Shown piece by piece: positions 1 through 9,131 of a stretch of 64,000 nt of DNA. Origin of the DNA: Ophiobolus disseminans (taxonomy: Eukaryota; Ascomycota; Dothideomycetes; Pleosporales; Phaeosphaeriaceae); assembly GCA_010093685.1 (NCBI GenBank), contig MU006225.1:1067575-1131574 (forward strand), in the 5' to 3' direction. Positions within the stretch are counted from its first letter, which is position 1; every line of letters starts with the position of its first letter. The notes under the pieces are model-generated. The model was not told where the DNA came from. It saw only the letters and a program-made list of their open reading frames with translations, and did not search any database. The position numbers were made by a program, and so were the translations under genes.

Positions 1-1
1 C

Positions 2-720
2 CACTGCGGACGATCCAACCAAACTATAGACATGTTGAATGACTTCCGAAACACGGCCTGCAAACCCTTAAACGTGGCTGTCGGAGGAAGCTTCCAAATC
101 TTAGCATTGGATCCAGGATGTACTGGTAAGACAATCTCGAAATGATTGAAATCAATTTGGTTCAATGCTAAAGTAAATCAGTCATATTGTACGGAGGGAG
201 CCCGGGCGAGATGATGTGTTCCCGTGGCGCAAAAGCCCCTGGTCGGGTTGAGACGTGCTACAATTCGTCCTGGATGTACTACTCAATTCAAGGTTGCCGG
301 CCACCCACAGTGTCTGTTGCGGTTGCATCATCGGCTTCCGCGACTTCGAAATCCTCTGCCACGAACCACAACGAACGCGATAATCGCCAGCCGCGTCGCA
401 AAGGTGTGGTTGCCGGAACCATTGTTGCAGCATTCGCAGGCACTGCGCTTGCCTTCACAGGTGTCTGGATTTTCAGGCGACGATGCTTCAGGGTTGAGCC
501 AGTGAATGCCCACGAACTCGCTGGAGACCGTGCACTTGTTGAGACAGTGTCTGTAGAGAAGCAGGTGCCGAAGGAATTGTGGGGCGGTCACGCTGCAGTA
601 GAAATGGGGCGGAATAGTCGGTTTGAGCCGCAAGCGGAAATTTCAGTAACGAAGCCCGAGGTGCAGGATTCAGACGAGGATGACCTATATCCCGAAATTC
701 GTGTGCGCTTGATTATTTGA
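2..720 (+). CDS. 3' end of a single-pass cell-surface protein (partial)
   Basis: The window opens inside a coding exon (frame from base 2 to 125). A 56-nt intron (126-181, GTAAG..CAG) follows, then the last exon 182-720, ending in TGA. The visible N-terminal part is an extracellular-looking, Cys-containing stretch. It is followed by a Ser/Ala/Thr-rich linker, one hydrophobic segment (about GVVAGTIVAAFAGTALAFTG), an Arg-rich stop-transfer and an acidic cytoplasmic tail of roughly 90 residues. This layout is common among fungal type I surface proteins and putative wall or stress sensors. No catalytic domain is visible and the family is not recognised. The 5' end, including any signal peptide, lies outside the window. 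The splice joint is supported because it keeps the frame open on both sides. Confidence 0.7.
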
Positions 721-1406
721 CGAATGGATCTGTCGGACATTTTGTAAGCAAGGAGGTAGAGATGAGGTGTGATGGCTGTCTGATCGCATGAGTCTGGTGA
801 TAGCCTTCGTTTAGAGTGATTTTGGTAGCGAAACGAAGTGACATCATCGGCCTCACTTTCGCACGAAGTCATTGTTTCCTCGATTAGGCTTGCACACTTA
901 CACCAACGCCAGAAACTCAAGAGATGCCAATATCGAATTGCTTGGTTCCTACTTGCGACGCACAAGAATGTTGCAGATACTCACAAGGACCACAGAATGC
1001 CGCGGATGACTAAGGCGCTGGTACGGCGATCGTGTACCCACCGCTGCATCTATCGTCTCTCTCGCACACCCCAACACGGCGCCAGCGGGTCATCCATCTA
1101 CCCGTCCTAGGCGTCGCGTATCATCTCATGCCCTTCGAAGCATAGCGAACGCGCACAGCTGCTGGCCAAGCCAACATTCGCGACGCTGGGCTTCCTTTTT
1201 GAGGCGCGCCAACGCAAGGCGATATGCACATCTCAGCTCTCAGCTGAAGTTGGTTCAGCCACACGACCAGCGCACTTCCATCGTCCGACTATCCTTAAGA
1301 ATCCCTCCAACAAACGAAGAGATGGACGTTCTTGCTATATAAGAGATTTGTTTTGCGGCTATCTCATACAAAAGACACAAGCTATGGGCGTCATATGACG
1401 CCTTGC
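721..1406. other. Intergenic, no gene seen
   Basis: Only short open frames with no protein-like character are present. The last ~50 bases hold a CTCATACAAAAGACACAAGC stretch. Close relatives of this stretch also precede the second and third tRNA-Tyr copies, so it probably belongs to the duplicated tRNA unit. Confidence 0.5.
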
Positions 1407-1490
1407 CTCCCCATAGTGAAGTGGTTTATCACGCCTGGCTGTAATGTTCAAAGCCTCCAGGAATCCCTCGTTCGATTCGCGGTGGGGAGA
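1407..1490 (+). tRNA. tRNA-Tyr(GTA), copy A, with 11-nt anticodon-loop intron
   Basis: A full cloverleaf can be drawn. The acceptor stem CTCCCCA (1407-1413) pairs perfectly with TGGGGAG (1483-1489), with discriminator A at 1490. The D-arm is GTG..CAC. The anticodon stem CCTGG/CCAGG encloses CTGTAA + 11 nt + T, so the anticodon GTA is at 1441-1443 and a canonical intron after position 37 lies at about 1445-1455. The variable region is 4 nt. The T-arm is CCTCG-TTCGATT-CGCGG with one T-C mismatch. Fungal tRNA-Tyr genes usually carry such a short intron, removed by the tRNA splicing endonuclease. A T6 run at 1506-1511 would stop Pol III. This is the first of three strongly diverged tRNA-Tyr genes in tandem. 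Confidence 0.9.
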
Positions 1491-1505
1491 TTAGCCAGTA
1501 TCTTC

Positions 1506-1511
1506 TTTTTT
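1506..1511 (+). terminator. Pol III oligo-T terminator of tRNA-Tyr copy A
   Basis: Six consecutive T residues lie 15 nt after the tRNA 3' end. Confidence 0.7.
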
Positions 1512-1767
1512 GCATCTCTCTTTTGGTCGACGCGAGCATTTGGCTGTCTTCCAAGGTTACTTGCCGAGAATTGTGGCTGACCTGGTCGAGCTGAATGCAG
1601 GGCTGGATCCTACGAGCATCCGGGCCACCTTTTTGCGCACCCGCACATCTTCAGGATGCGGAACGCTTGAAAGATGTAATTTGGGTTCGCCTGCTAGTAT
1701 ATGAGATTGACAAACAATCGCACTCTCAGACAAAGACACAAGCCAAGCACATCACATGATGTGTTAC

Positions 1768-1901
1768 CTCTCCTTGGTGTAGTGGCAGCACATCCGACTG
1801 TAATATCAATAACTTCGGAAGACCCTCGTTGTAAGTTCTTTCAAAAGTTCATGGATTCGAATCTCCATACTGACTCTCACAAGCGATCCGCGGAGGGGAG
1901 A
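1768..1901 (+). tRNA. tRNA-Tyr(GTA), copy B, with anticodon-loop intron and a second GT-AG insertion in the T-loop
   Basis: The acceptor stem CTCTCCT (1768-1774) pairs with AGGGGAG (1894-1900; one T-G wobble), with discriminator A1901. The D-arm is GTG..CAC. The anticodon stem TCCGA/TCGGA encloses 17 nt, with anticodon GTA at 1800-1802 and a 10-nt intron (about 1804-1813). The T-arm is interrupted: CCTCG-TT, then 53 extra bases (1831-1883), then CGATC-CGCGG. Removing exactly 1831-1883 restores a consensus T-loop TTCGATC and the same T-stem as copy A. The insert starts GTAAGT, has CTGAC near its 3' end and ends AAG, which are the marks of a fungal spliceosomal intron. The gene may be dead, or may need an unusual processing step. 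A T5 terminator lies at 1925-1929. Confidence 0.75.
1831..1883 (+). other. 53-bp intron-like insertion inside the T-loop/B-box of tRNA-Tyr copy B
   Basis: The insertion is absent from the aligned position of copy A. It begins GTAAGT, carries a CTGAC branch-like motif about 9 nt before the terminal AAG, and is in the size range of the protein-gene introns in this window. It also contains ATGGATTCGAATCTCCAT, a near-palindrome that can fold as a hairpin. That motif resembles a T-arm/B-box, so Pol III could still see a B-box although the native one is split. Its origin (intron insertion, introner-like element or partial tRNA duplication) is inference. Confidence 0.65.
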
Positions 1902-1924
1902 AATTCGCAGCTATGCTGTCTATC

Positions 1925-1929
1925 TTTTT
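1925..1929 (+). terminator. Pol III oligo-T terminator of tRNA-Tyr copy B
   Basis: Five T residues lie 23 nt past the tRNA 3' end. Confidence 0.6.
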
Positions 1930-2197
1930 GCTGAATCACTTTCCCAGTTTGCTCCAAGTCTTGGTCTGCCGCAAGCTGAGACGTGGTGGCTGCCTGATGG
2001 TGAGCTGAAAGGCGGGCTGGACTCCGACATTCCTTTTTGGTCGCCTAACATACTAGCCCCAAACTGCGTGTTGCTCTACGGACTCATTTTCGCTGCCCCG
2101 GGAGATTCTGTGTAAATCACATCGTTGTTGTGCTATATTATTTTGAAAATTGAGCGTCTCATCATACAAGATACGCACTAAGCGCATGAAGCGCACA

Positions 2198-2284
2198 CTC
2201 CTCTTAGTGTAGTTGGTTATCACGCTCGACTGTAATATTGCATTGTCTTCGAGAGGTCGGTCGGTTCGAATCCACCAGAGGAGA
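2198..2284 (+). tRNA. tRNA-Tyr(GTA), copy C, with 12-nt anticodon-loop intron
   Basis: The acceptor stem CTCCTCT (2198-2204) pairs perfectly with AGAGGAG (2277-2283), with discriminator A2284. The D-arm is GTG..CAC. The anticodon stem CTCGA/TCGAG encloses 19 nt, with anticodon GTA at 2232-2234 and a 12-nt intron at about 2236-2247. The T-arm has a perfect TTCGAAT loop. Its stem pairs fully (GGTGG/CCACC) only if a single C is bulged out of GGTCGG, a small defect. The B-box GGTTCGAATCC is canonical and T5 at 2305-2309 is a good terminator. The stems differ from copies A and B at most positions while pairing is kept, so all three genes have diverged with compensatory changes. Confidence 0.88.
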
Positions 2285-2304
2285 CTTCAGCTACCAGCGC
2301 TTTA

Positions 2305-2309
2305 TTTTT
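2305..2309 (+). terminator. Pol III oligo-T terminator of tRNA-Tyr copy C
   Basis: Five T residues lie 20 nt past the tRNA 3' end, preceded by TTTA. Confidence 0.6.
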
Positions 2310-3105
2310 GCTCCGCTTGTTGGCTGCTTACGTCGACTTCCATGACGCTAACGGTATGCTACCTAGGTATGAGCTCTGCTCCACACACAATCCTCCTCTC
2401 CTATCCGCGTTTGAAACATGCATCGTGCAAATGGAGATATTTAGACGCCGTCTACTGCGCCCGCGATAAACACAACTAGGCAGTGACGGTCTGGTAACGT
2501 GGCGTGCGAGATCGCATGTGTGTGGATACAGCCAGAACGCCATCAAGTCAAGACTGCTTACTGTCGTCAAGCTGACTGTTCAAAGCATCCTCTCGAAAGT
2601 ACAGTTCTTTTGGTTGAAGAGCGCGATCGTGGCATACGAATCGGCGTTAGCTTATCGGACTAGAGATGCGCACATCCAGCAGACGTGGCACAGATGTGGT
2701 AGCGACTGCCACTACGCTTTGTTCATATTCAAGACGCTGTCTCAGTAGAAAACTCCTGGCTCACGACATAAGTACAACACTATTTGGTCGTTAGTCCTCC
2801 TATCATAGGGCATGGATCGATCGTTCTCATGTGACCGCGGTGCACCTTCCGCACGCATGCGCCTGCCGCTTCCAGCCCCCCTCGGTTTCCGGCCCGCCCC
2901 ACAAGACCGGAAGAACACAGCGCCGCGGCGCGTTCTTCAATCACGAACACCAAACTGCGCCTGCAGGCCGCTGCTGAGGTCTTACATCGAGGACATTGGC
3001 TATGAGCATCGGGTGACGGAGATCTTTGCATTTGGACGGTCCCTTTATTTGCATGATCGACTCAGATCAACCGCGCATGACGCAACCGCTGCCATCACCA
3101 GCAAT
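2310..3105. other. Upstream region of the coiled-coil gene; start uncertain
   Basis: The reading frame of the next gene stays open back to an ATG at 2812. The 98 residues this would add are Arg/Pro-rich and of low complexity, so the stretch may be 5' UTR or a genuine N-terminus. Nothing convincing is seen from 2310 to 2811. Confidence 0.4.
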
Positions 3106-4297
3106 ATGTACGACTTCAATGAGGCGCGATCACCTCTGACGAACGACAACGTGCAATCATGGGCTCGCACGAATTTTTCCACACCATTTCGCGCGCTCCC
3201 CAGATTCGCGAGGCTGAATTGGACCGGTTTCGATGAATTTACGATGAGCAGGCCCGTCTGGAGATCATTAGGACGCTCGTCGCACAAGCAATTGCTCGTC
3301 ATAGGAGGATATGCCCCAGGACCAGACATCGAGGAAGAACCAACCGATCGCGTGGTAGCACATGTTCATACAGACGAAGCCGAAGTTAGCTTTTATCGGA
3401 TCGCCGAGACTGAGGACACGGACATTCTCGAATTACAGCCAGTAAATTCAACAGCCACGGTCGCATTCCATGCGCCTTTTTGCCACGTGGGTGACGATAC
3501 AGGTGGTTCTAAAGCAATTCATCGCGTTTCGGCTCTGATTTTATATTATTTTCTTGCAGCTGGGCATGTGCGAGAGCTGGTCAGAAACAAATCAGATCCA
3601 ACCATGTTCACCAGGAACTTCAAAGATGCGTGCGCTTGGATCGAAAATGACGGGGAACGTCCAATATTACCACCGTCAAGGCGGTCGTCAGGATTTGTTT
3701 TATCACCGCCGCTATGTAACACCGTCCCAGTACGGCCGAAACGATCATCAACAATATGTACGTATCCAACGTACGACAAAATTCAAACATATTAGCTAAC
3801 GTGAACAAGCCTCCTTATCACAATCAACAACGACAGAAGACACACCAGCACCGCCCATAACACGATCAGCAACCGACAGCATCAGCGTAAAGATAAAGCG
3901 CGAACGAGACGAAGACACACTCATACGACCAAAGAAACACCCCCGGCGCACCCTCAGCGAGCAAATTGTTATCACTAAATTTCAAGACTCGATCCTAAGC
4001 CCCCAAAGCCCCGTACCCAGGAGTCCAGCCCCCGAACGCGTCAACAAAGCGCTCACAGACCGGATCCAGCACCTCAAGGACGAAAATGCAGATTTGAAAG
4101 CCGACATTGGTGGCCTAGAGACGGAGAAAGACGAGATAGCGCGGCGCATGGCGAAAGAGCTTCGGAGTATACGCGCTATTAAAGCGGAAAACGAGCAAAT
4201 GAAGCAGGATTTGGCGACGGTGATGACGAGGCTTACGAGTGTGGAAAGCGAGATGACATTAATAAGAGCGAAAGTGGAGAAGAGAGCTAAGGGATGA
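3106..4297 (+). CDS. Unknown protein with C-terminal coiled coil (three exons)
   Basis: Proposed exons are 3106-3486, 3560-3761 and 3810-4297, about 356 aa. Introns are 3487-3559 (GTGGGT..TTGCAG) and 3762-3809 (GTATCC..CTAAC..AAG); both joints keep the frame. The N-terminal part is not recognised. The middle is basic (KIKRERDED, RPKKHPRR), like a nuclear localisation signal. The last ~90 residues are a heptad-like helix rich in Glu/Lys (LKDENADLKADIGGLETE), a likely dimerising coiled coil. It could be a transcription-associated or spindle/chromatin scaffold protein, but nothing in the sequence decides this. An in-frame ATG at 2812 would give about 454 aa. The second donor is weak, so the exon 2/3 border is the least certain part. 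Confidence 0.5.
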
Positions 4298-5124
4298 AAA
4301 GACGTGGATATATCCTGGACATGCTCAACCATCACATATTGGGTTTTATTCCACTTAATTATCTCGACGCCTTCATCATTCTGGCCTGGCATAAGTTGCT
4401 AGCGCAAGGGCACACGTGTTCAACGATTGGGCGTCAAAGCGTCGCTGGTTGTTATCAAATGCTCCTATACGGTATACCCTATCTTAGCGGAATATTGGGC
4501 GCAGCAATTTATTTGGGACGTCAAATGTTCATCACGTCTACTTTGTACATTTGGCTTCACAAAGATGTGTTCTTTCAACACCGTGGGCAGTGCAATCTAC
4601 TCTTTCAGCGTCCAGCAGAATAAAAAGTACGCCTAGATATCGACGCGATCTTTCCGGGCCGCTGTTCCAAAAAGGAACCCGAGACTACCCCAGCCCACCC
4701 TAAACGCTGCCGGATTCACACTGCGATTGTGTCAAGTTCAATTTTCCAAAGCCTCGGTAATAGTCAGATTTCAATTTTGGGTAATGGAGTTTTGTGCCTT
4801 ACATTCATACCCTGGTAGCCAGAGCGAATCCGATTCTTGCGCCGACACCGACACCCAAGATGATGTGACAGAGCCTGTTTGGTGAGTATGAATGCAGGAT
4901 GACATGTTCCCTCCAAAAACAAAAGTCCAAAAACAACGACGAAAGCAATGCAAACTGCGCGGTGTTGGCAGCACCGGCAGGTTACGTACCTGGATAGTTG
5001 GATCTCAAGGATCTTGGTAGATGGAGAATGTTCTCGAAATCGTGGTGACAAACGATTTCAAATGACGCGTGGAGTAGCGATACTTGGCGACGTGAAGTTC
5101 GACAAGCAGTGATGCGATCCACCA

Positions 5125-6678
5125 TCAGAGCATGCCTGCGGCTGCCAAATCCCTGTAGACCTTCTCAGGCATGACGTTGCCTTCAGTGTCTTCCATCTCC
5201 ACCACGTTCTCAGCTTGTGTCTTCTCTTTTTTCTTGTCCTTCTGGATCTTCCGCCACAGCGCCTCGGCTTCGTCAATGTGGGTGATTTCGCGGAAAAGGG
5301 AGGTGTTGGTAATGCCAAGACACTTTAGGCCGTGAATATGACGAGGCTCGTTGAAGTGTTTATCGAACGCACGGCGGCCCATGTAGACGAAGTTACCACA
5401 AATCTGGCAGGGGAATTCGACGCCCAGACCATGGAGCTTGTACAGCCAGAAGGGAATAGGTTTGCCATCCCAGGCCAGAGGGAGTTTCAGAGGGTTGTAT
5501 ATCTTGTCTTCGCCTTCCGAATCGTCCTCGTCCTCCTTTGCTCCAGCTTCCGGTGCCTCTGAGTAGAGCTGCTCCAGCTCTTGTTGGCGCTCGCGCTCAG
5601 TCATACCCTGCTTCCGCTCCACGTTGACCTTGGTGTCGCCTCGCTCGGTCTGCATAGCTGCTGCGAGCTTCTTGATCCGAAACTCTCGCTCGGCCACCAC
5701 GCGCTCTTTGAAGCGTTGGATGTTGCTAGACGCGCCGTTCGAGGTGGCTGCCGCGTTAGTTGATGATGCGCCGTTACTCTCCTGCATAGCTTTCTTGTGC
5801 TTCTTGCCACTCAGATGCGCTTCGTAGACCGTCTCTTTTGAGAAGCCCTTTTTGCAGGCTGAGCACCAGATACCCTCGCATAGTGCGCCACCATTGGCTG
5901 AAGACGCCGTCAGTGCTTCCTTCTCCCATCCCGGGACTTCTTCTTTTGCCCACAGCTCCTCGAACTCCTTGTCAAAGTTAGCGAAGAGCTTGTCCAAGTT
6001 CTCCAAAGGCTTCGTCCTCCGCATGAAGCCCTCGAGGTAGCCTTGCAGCGCCTTCAGATACTGGAAGTATGATTCTGACTTCTTCTGATCACGACGAATG
6101 TTGTTCTGCGGCGGAGAGAAGGCATCGAAGAGATCAAGATATTGGAGATAGGTCAACCGGCGGGCGTGCTGATGAACGGGTAAGTTCAGGTACTGCTCAT
6201 GCAGCGTGGTCAGGTCGAAGAACCGACCAAAGCCTTCCTCACCGGTGAACATGGCGTCGATAACAGCAACCGATTGCGCGCGGTCTTCGGGTGAACGCTT
6301 CTTGTATGCCTTCTCCAGATTCTCGACGGGCTCGTTCGGGTAGCGGCGGTGGAAGTCTTTGATGGTGGAGATCTCTTTCATGAACGACTCCATCGGGTCG
6401 CCCAAAGTGAGGTTACGGACCTCCTCCTCTTTGGTGCTGTCGACGTCTTGGTAGATGGTGAGTAGCCGGCTCGACTGACTCTCGATCTGCTCGAGAAAGC
6501 GCGCGATGTCATGATCACGTGCAAGACGGTCGCGAATCTTCAAGATTGTTAGCTTCCAATGTTTAGAACGCGCGATGCAGGCACTCACGTGTGGTGGATC
6601 TTCAAGCAAGAGCTCGGCGCAGGCATCCTCGAGGCGCTCCAAGTCCTCGTGGATCTGGCGCTGTTCTTCCAGAAGCAT
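5125..6678 (-). CDS. Splicing factor 3A subunit 3 (SF3a60 / Prp9)
   Basis: Component of the SF3a complex of the U2 snRNP, needed for prespliceosome assembly in the nucleus. Proposed CDS runs 6678-6589, intron, 6537-5125, giving 500 aa, normal for fungal Prp9. The N-terminus (MLLEEQRQIHEDLERLEDA) and the DRLARDHDIARFL helix are typical. A U1-like C2H2 finger (CSACKKGFSKETVYEAHLSG) lies in the middle, and the C-terminal matrin-type finger (CQICGNFVYMGRRAFDKHF) followed by GLKCLGI is diagnostic. The 51-nt intron (6538-6588; GTGAGT..GCTAAC..AAG) is a multiple of three and free of stops. Retention would therefore insert 17 residues between EDPPH and IRDRLA. The gene is divergent from FAL1, with 263 bp between the start codons. 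Confidence 0.93.
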   Translation of the reverse strand: MLLEEQRQIHEDLERLEDACAELLLEDPPHVSACIARSKHWKLTILKIRDRLARDHDIARFLEQIESQSSRLLTIYQDVDSTKEEEVRNLTLGDPMESFMKEISTIKDFHRRYPNEPVENLEKAYKKRSPEDRAQSVAVIDAMFTGEEGFGRFFDLTTLHEQYLNLPVHQHARRLTYLQYLDLFDAFSPPQNNIRRDQKKSESYFQYLKALQGYLEGFMRRTKPLENLDKLFANFDKEFEELWAKEEVPGWEKEALTASSANGGALCEGIWCSACKKGFSKETVYEAHLSGKKHKKAMQESNGASSTNAAATSNGASSNIQRFKERVVAEREFRIKKLAAAMQTERGDTKVNVERKQGMTERERQQELEQLYSEAPEAGAKEDEDDSEGEDKIYNPLKLPLAWDGKPIPFWLYKLHGLGVEFPCQICGNFVYMGRRAFDKHFNEPRHIHGLKCLGITNTSLFREITHIDEAEALWRKIQKDKKKEKTQAENVVEMEDTEGNVMPEKVYRDLAAAGML

Positions 6679-6941
6679 TGTTGCGGTCGCCTGTGAGATG
6701 GATGAGTTACGCGATAGGTAGTAGCTGACTGGCAATGTGCAAACCTCTTGGCGGCGTCGGTGTTGGAGAAGAGAGCTCGAGCTTCCGCGGGCGAGATAAA
6801 TCCATATCGCGCTAGTGGGTGAATAGTTTCGCCGGCGCGCCGCCTTCGCAAAGCTTGGCCGTTGCAGCTTCCGAACTTTCTTGCGCGTCACTCTCGACCC
6901 GACATCCTCACATTCAGAAGAGAGCACCACTCATATCCAAC

Positions 6942-8234
6942 ATGGCGGACGGAATCGATCGAAATGCGGACGAGAAGATGGAGTTTTCAACATCGAAGGA
7001 GGTCACGGTAGCTCCTACCTTCGAGGCTATGCACTTGAAGGAGAATCTGCTACGCGGCATCTACGCATATGGATATGAGTCGCCTTCGGCAGTACAGTCG
7101 CGTGCGATTGTGCAGGTCTGCAAAGGCCGCGACACCATTGCGCAGGCGCAGTCTGGAACGGGAAAGACCGCAACCTTCTCCATCTCCATTCTACAGGTCA
7201 TCGATACAGCAGTGCGCGAGACACAAGGTGAGAAATGGCTGTGCTATCCTCAAACAATGCTTACTTTGTGCAGCGCTGGTTCTTTCACCCACCCGCGAAC
7301 TAGCCACTCAAATTCAGTCCGTCATCATGGGTCTTGGAGACTACATGAACGTGCAGTGCCATGCTTGCATTGGAGGAACGAATGTTGGCGAGGATATCCG
7401 CAAACTCGACTATGGCCAGCATGTGGTCTCAGGAACACCAGGGCGCGTTGCCGATATGATTCGCCGCCGAAACCTCCGCACACGCAACATCAAGATGCTT
7501 GTTCTTGATGAAGCCGACGAGCTCTTAAACCGCGGTTTTCGCGAACAGATCTACGACGTGTATCGATACCTACCTCCTGCGACTCAAGTGGTTGTCGTCT
7601 CAGCCACCCTCCCATACGATGTTCTCGAGATGACAACCAAGTTCATGACGGATCCTGTGCGTATTCTTGTCAAGCGTGACGAGTTGACGCTCGAGGGCCT
7701 CAAGCAGTACTTCATTGCTATCGAAAAGGAGGAGTGGAAGTTTGATACGCTGTGCGATCTCTACGATACCCTTACAATCACACAAGCCGTCATCTTCTGC
7801 AACACACGGCGCAAGGTTGACTGGCTGACCGACAAAATGCGCGAGGCCAACTTCACGGTGTCTTCTATGCACGGAGATATGCCTCAGAGGGAGCGCGACA
7901 GCATCATGCAAGACTTCCGCCAAGCCAACTCGCGCGTGCTAATCTCGACTGACGTCTGGGCGCGCGGAATCGACGTGCAACAAGTGTCGCTTGTCATCAA
8001 CTACGATCTTCCTTCGAATCGCGAGAACTATATCCACAGAATCGGCCGAAGTGGACGTTTCGGACGAAAGGGCGTGGCTATCAACTTCGTGACGCAGGAC
8101 GACGTTCGCATTCTCCGTGACATCGAGCGTAAGTATACTCCATGCGGTATCACAGCCGAAGCTAACACAAGCCAGTCTACTACTCTACACAGATCGACGA
8201 GATGCCGATGAACGTTGCCGATCTCCTAGCCTAA
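6942..8234 (+). CDS. FAL1: DEAD-box RNA helicase FAL1 / eIF4A3-like
   Basis: ATP-dependent RNA helicase of the eIF4A family. Fal1 acts in 18S rRNA maturation in yeast, while the metazoan orthologue eIF4A3 is the exon-junction-complex anchor. Exons 6942-7227, 7274-8128 and 8176-8234 give 399 aa, the family length. Introns are 46 and 47 nt (GTGAGA..CAG; GTAAGT..GCTAAC..CAG). All helicase motifs are visible: Walker A AQAQSGTGKT, PTRELA, GGTNVGED, TPGR, DEADELLN, SAT, ARGIDVQQV and HRIGRSGRFGRKG. The N-terminal KEVTVAPTFEAMHL and the C-terminal YYSTQIDEMPMNVADLLA fit Fal1/eIF4A3 rather than eIF4A1/2. It shares a bidirectional promoter region with the SF3a60 gene. Confidence 0.95.
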
Positions 8235-9131
8235 GCGTGTCTCGTGGAGATCTGTATGGCACACTTTGATATAGTTGTACTTTGGAGCCGCCTCACGGTG
8301 TGCTTGGACATTTCAGCCGCATTGGAAGCACGTACAGCTTCGAGGAGTTGAGTGTGGAGGAAAGGGCTAGACAGCCAAAAAGTGAGTATTCTACTCTCTC
8401 AAGCCAAGCTCCAGAATTCCTTCGCTGACGCAGTGGGTTTGGACAGTACCAATTTGCATTTGTATCCAAGATTGTTGGTCACTCTAACCTCGAACAAGAG
8501 GGCACAGAATTGAGTGTCGAGACTTGATTTCGTAATCCATCCATGCGAGAGAATTGAGAGGCTCTTTACCAGCCGAGATGCATGTACATCATCCTGACCA
8601 AACTGGAATCGAGCCAAAGCGCTAGTGCATGATGTTATTCGTCGTCCAAAACAGTGTTCCCGCAGCCGAGAGCTGCAACAATTTTCTTGATTCACTATGG
8701 TGGCGTCCAGTTGAATAGCGTATCCCCTCCGTATCCTGTGCTGCGGGGTCGGAATGGCGCATATCTAAATGACCCCATGTAAGCAGCCACGCATGCTGGC
8801 CGCTTCCTGCCTAAACATTGCTAGGCATAGCTTTGAGTCCTCTTAATTACTGTGTGGCCCAAGCCTGCACCCAGGACACTGAGAGTCAGTCGGATTAGCT
8901 TCGACCATTGGAAGACTTGTTTCAGTGCAAAGATATCTAAACATAGCCGACGGTTAGAGTTGCATATGCAAGCCACAAGGCTGAGCCTGCGCAGTCCCTA
9001 AAAAAGCAAGTTGAAGGTGTGTTTCACCTGCGGCTGAGCAGACCACTTCACTTATATGTCTGCCAGAATGCGACATTCCGTATCAGTTCATTGACAGATG
9101 CGGATGATGGTCCAACCATAAAACAACAAGA
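8235..9131. other. Intergenic, no gene seen
   Basis: About 0.9 kb between FAL1 and the patatin-domain gene. Short open frames only; none has codon bias or motifs suggesting a protein, and no tRNA-like fold was found. Confidence 0.5.

Noticed and set aside
1510..1704. Open frame between tRNA copies A and B encoding PRIVADLVELNAGLDP
   Set aside because: The partly similar stretch between copies B and C has stops in that frame, so the similarity is better explained by tandem duplication of spacer DNA than by a gene.
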